A DNA stretch of 64,000 bases from Spinacia oleracea. Its lineage: Eukaryota; Streptophyta; Magnoliopsida; Caryophyllales; Amaranthaceae. Shown in pieces: positions 60,803 through 64,000 of the stretch (the first letter of the stretch is position 1; each line of letters starts with the position of its first letter). The stretch is from assembly GCF_020520425.1 (NCBI RefSeq), contig NC_079492.1:37389542-37453541 (forward strand), read 5' to 3'. Position numbers and translations under genes: made by a program. Below the pieces are notes generated by a model. That model made no database searches, was not told where the DNA came from, and saw nothing but the letters and a program-made list of their open reading frames with translations.

Positions 60803-60892
60803 AATGTATGGGTTGAGTTGTGTTCGTGTCAAACAAATGGGTTGAGTTGTGTTCGTGTCAAAAAAATGTATGGGTTGAGTTGTGTTCGTGTA
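60803..60892. repeat. Three-copy tandem repeat upstream of the AGP gene
   Basis: ATGGGTTGAGTTGTGTTCGT with GTCAAA occurs three times (about 60808, 60837, 60870), about 230-300 bp upstream of the AGP start. GTCGGGTCAAATTTCG follows. It may be a decayed repeat or an upstream promoter feature. Confidence 0.75.
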
Positions 60893-63800
60893 TGTTGTCA
60901 TGTCGGGTCAAATTTCGTAATTCTAGTAATATATTTTCTCTGATTTTTTTAGTTGCAACACTTTGATTTTCACGTTTGTCAATGCATATCTTAAACAATT
61001 AATATATTTAATTACCGATAAGTAAAAAAATTAATAAAAATTATTTTCGCAAAATATACATTAAGACGAATCTAACAAGATTTCACATGAATATGTTTTT
61101 TCCTAAAGTATAGATCCTAAAAAAATAAACAAAGTAGATTATATAAATAGTGCAAAAAATAAAGTATTACAACTATTTTGAATCGGATAAAGTACTCCTG
61201 ACATAGTGATAAAGTACTCCGAATTATCTATTACTTTATTACTTTATACTAAAACAGACACCTGGAATAACACATGTCAATTCCTGGTGCAAATTTTTCC
61301 CTAAAAAAAATCCCAAAAAAATCTTATCTTTATTTATATTTTAAATTTTCTATTATTTTTATTAACCATTTATGTATAGAAAAAAGAATACTCCATATAT
61401 GTTTATGGAAATAATATATGTCACATAATAATATGTTATTTTGGCAATATTTTAGTCAAATCAATATATTAATAATGGAAAATATACTTACTTAATATTT
61501 TGGTTAAATCAGCATATTAGTATATCGAATATTTTGGTCTAATTAGCATATTAAGCACATAAAATATGCAGTATGTAATCTGGCTGAAATTGCAAGATGG
61601 TTAAGTGACTAATGTTCAAGATTTATTTATTATGGAGTAACTTAGGAAGATATATTTCAGTCAAATATACTATAGAAAACTGGCTAAATAATTTTAGAAA
61701 ATCTGTATGTGCACGGGACCTAATCTAGTTAGGAATAAACCCGACAAATACATTATAGAACAAATAGCAAAAACAAAAAGACATAAGTGTTTGTGAGAAA
61801 ATTTAGATTTCCTCCCCTCAAATATTATGGTACTAGATTTTAGCCCGTGCGATGCACGAATTTTATTTAATTGTTAAGTTAAAATGAAATTCCTAGATAT
61901 ACTAACTGCTATATTTTATACGTAGTATATTATATTAGATTAGTTTTTTTATTTTGGATCAAATATCATTTTAGATTTTTTTTATAATTATTAGAGTGTC
62001 TGATTTTGGACGAAATTGTATACGCGTAATATTAGTAATTAATTTAATTAAAAAATAATTTTGAAATCTTATTTTTCATTGGTCGAAACCATTAGATTTC
62101 CTACGTGGCGCTCTAATATTGGATTAGTGTTTGATTTGGTTTGAATTTTATTATAGATTGTTGTTTGGTTTTGGATGAATTTTATTTTAGATTTATTTTT
62201 TAATTTTTAGAGTGTTTGATTTTGGATGAAGTTGTATATATTAGTAATTAATTAATTATATTATCTATGTGGCACCTAATTAATTATCTACGTGACAGTT
62301 GATTTTTTTAATTCAAAAATAAATTAGAAATCTTATTTTTCATTGGCCGAAACCAATAGTAATCTTATTTTTCATAGCACGAATTTTATTTAGATTATTA
62401 AGTTCCTACAAAATAATACAATAACCGCTCAATAGATGATTCCTCTTATCAATGTATTTTCCCTCTTATTTTCTAGTTAGGCCTAAACCCTCTTTTATAG
62501 GCTAAACTACAAACCTCGTAAACTGGGATACATTAAACTTGCCTCCAAATATAATATATTTGTTGTACATACAAACCAAAAAAATATATAGTTTCCTAAC
62601 TACAATTCTAATTAATCTAGGAAACTAAATAATAAATAAATACTCCGTACCAAGTAACTAATTTTCTTAAGTGATTCCACGTGAGATTTCCATTAGGAAT
62701 TCTCTCAAGTATCTAAGTTGGAATAACCTCTTAGTATTTGTCTTGGGGTGTAATTAATTGCTGGACTTCGACTCCAATCGTCGACACAGGTTCTCGTTGT
62801 TTTAATTAAATTGCGTTTAATTTCTAACAGTATCAAATAATTATATGAAGGAGATGATGCGTCAACATGTCTTAGGAAGCTAGGGTATCGAGCTAAAGAG
62901 CAATATATGCAAGTATGAAATTAGGTGTATGACAATCTCTAATGGGAAATAATTTTGGTACACCTATTGTGAGACACAATTTCACGTGTTTTACTTACAA
63001 GGTGGTATACCTAAATCAATATAATTAGGTCGGCCTAAATCAGTTTTCAATCTCGACTAGTATTAGTTTAAGAACTAATGATCATTCATAGCCCTAATTG
63101 AGATGGACCAAATCATTGCGCGACAAAGTTTAGTGGTTACTATTATGGCATTGATGAGCATATTTTGTTCTTCAAATTTCTACTTAAGATAAAAACTATT
63201 GGTTTTTTGTTTTATTACTACTTTTATAATTCTAGCCGTTAGACTAATTGTCTAATTGCAGGAGCTAATGTACGGGTTCAATCATTGAGCTTTGTGTCTA
63301 AAGCCTATAACTTAGGAGCTAATGCCACAAATAAAAAAGGGGAGGCTATTAGAGGTTTCCCATGCAAACCCATTAGAAATTCTTTGTTGATTCTTAATTT
63401 AGCAAACCCATTAATTTATACTTGTACACCACACTTTTGCAAAGAAACATGTTTAATCTCGATATTCTTGTATCAATACTAACCGTGTAATAGATTAATT
63501 TATACTAACCGTTTTAAAATAATTTTACATTTTTTGTTTTAATTCATTTCATAATGTTATTTACATTTCGTTTTATTCTATTTATGGACATGAAAACTTA
63601 TTATTTTACCTTTCTTAACTCACAACATTTACAACTTTTCACTCATTTTCTTTTACTCTGTTCATTTTTTCCTTACACCCACCCACTTTTATTTTTTTAC
63701 ATATTACTCTTACATTATACATTTTTTTTTATATTCACTCGCTTTTTTACACACTCTTCCTATTTTATTTTTAATACTAGTCTTTTATGCACACTATGCA

Positions 63801-64000
63801 TGCGAGATTATATAAAAACTAAAAGTTGCGTTATGACAACTAATCACAGTAAATAATATGCTAGAAAAATTATTCAAAAAGTTCATATGAAGAAAAATTA
63901 GATATAATCTCTAGTTAAAAGCATTTACATAGTTAAACAATGTAATACACATATTATATGAAGAAAAATCTAAACTGTAGTACTAAAGTAAAGAAAATTA
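60893..64000. other. AT-rich intergenic DNA with Helitron-like termini
   Basis: No convincing gene. Two Helitron-type 3' ends are visible: plus strand GTGCACGGGACCTAATCTAG ending at 61728 before T, and minus strand CGTGC-ATC-GCACG stem then GGCTAAAATCTAG ending at 61833 before T. A weaker copy of the same phrase (GCACGAATTTTATTTAGATT) is near 62376. The frames at 63285-63482 and 63554-63856 have no family motif and reflect composition. Confidence 0.45.

Noticed and set aside
63285-63856. Possible small genes near the right edge
   Set aside because: There is no recognisable motif, the composition is strongly biased, and no splice or promoter context was seen.

Overview
The window is plant nuclear DNA: spliced genes with GT-AG introns, AT-rich intergenic sequence, and dense nested transposons. 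Family recall suggests a eudicot, perhaps in the Caryophyllales (Amaranthaceae-like), but nothing here proves the species. No bacterial, organellar, rRNA, tRNA or CRISPR features were found. One apparently complete host gene is present: a two-exon non-classical arabinogalactan protein (AGP30/31-like) on the minus strand at 59027-60577. Two possible broken host exons also occur, one unidentified (2019-2151) and one from a mitochondrial carrier (14256-14530).

The rest is mostly a stratified pile of mobile elements. (1) 1-1000: the 5' end of a minus-strand Ty3/gypsy element (LTR, primer site, start of gag) running off the left edge. (2) Element A, 2166-13522: a decayed Ty1/copia element on the minus strand, with a reversed solo LTR (5663-7032) inside its reverse transcriptase. 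(3) A Stowaway-like MITE (14907-15236) and a Helitron 3' terminus (15448). (4) Element B, 15567-46665: a second copia element of the same family with matching GGATA target duplications, split by a 21.5-kb CACTA transposon. Its 3' LTR carries a SINE and a repaired deletion.

(5) CACTA E1 (21611-43108, TSD ACT) lies between the primer site and gag of B. It carries two transposase-type genes, TNP2/DUF4218/DUF4216 and Transposase_24, both damaged, plus a captured CCCH zinc-finger gene and a MULE fragment. (6) CACTA E2 (34767-39070, TSD ATA) sits in the coding start of E1's transposase and carries host-gene pieces. (7) CACTA D (47225-57358, TSD AAA) carries a receptor-kinase fragment and a SAC9-like fragment. 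(8) CACTA F (50359-54955, TSD AAG) is nested in D; it carries laccase and trehalose-phosphate-synthase exons and a hAT MITE with an 8-bp TSD.

The right end holds a CACTA remnant, a Stowaway MITE, the AGP gene with its TATA box, and AT-rich sequence with Helitron-like termini. The TSD pairs allow the insertions to be ordered. The main biology is repeated gene capture by CACTA elements and mutual disruption of transposons. Names given to captured fragments rest on recalled family motifs, not on database searches.
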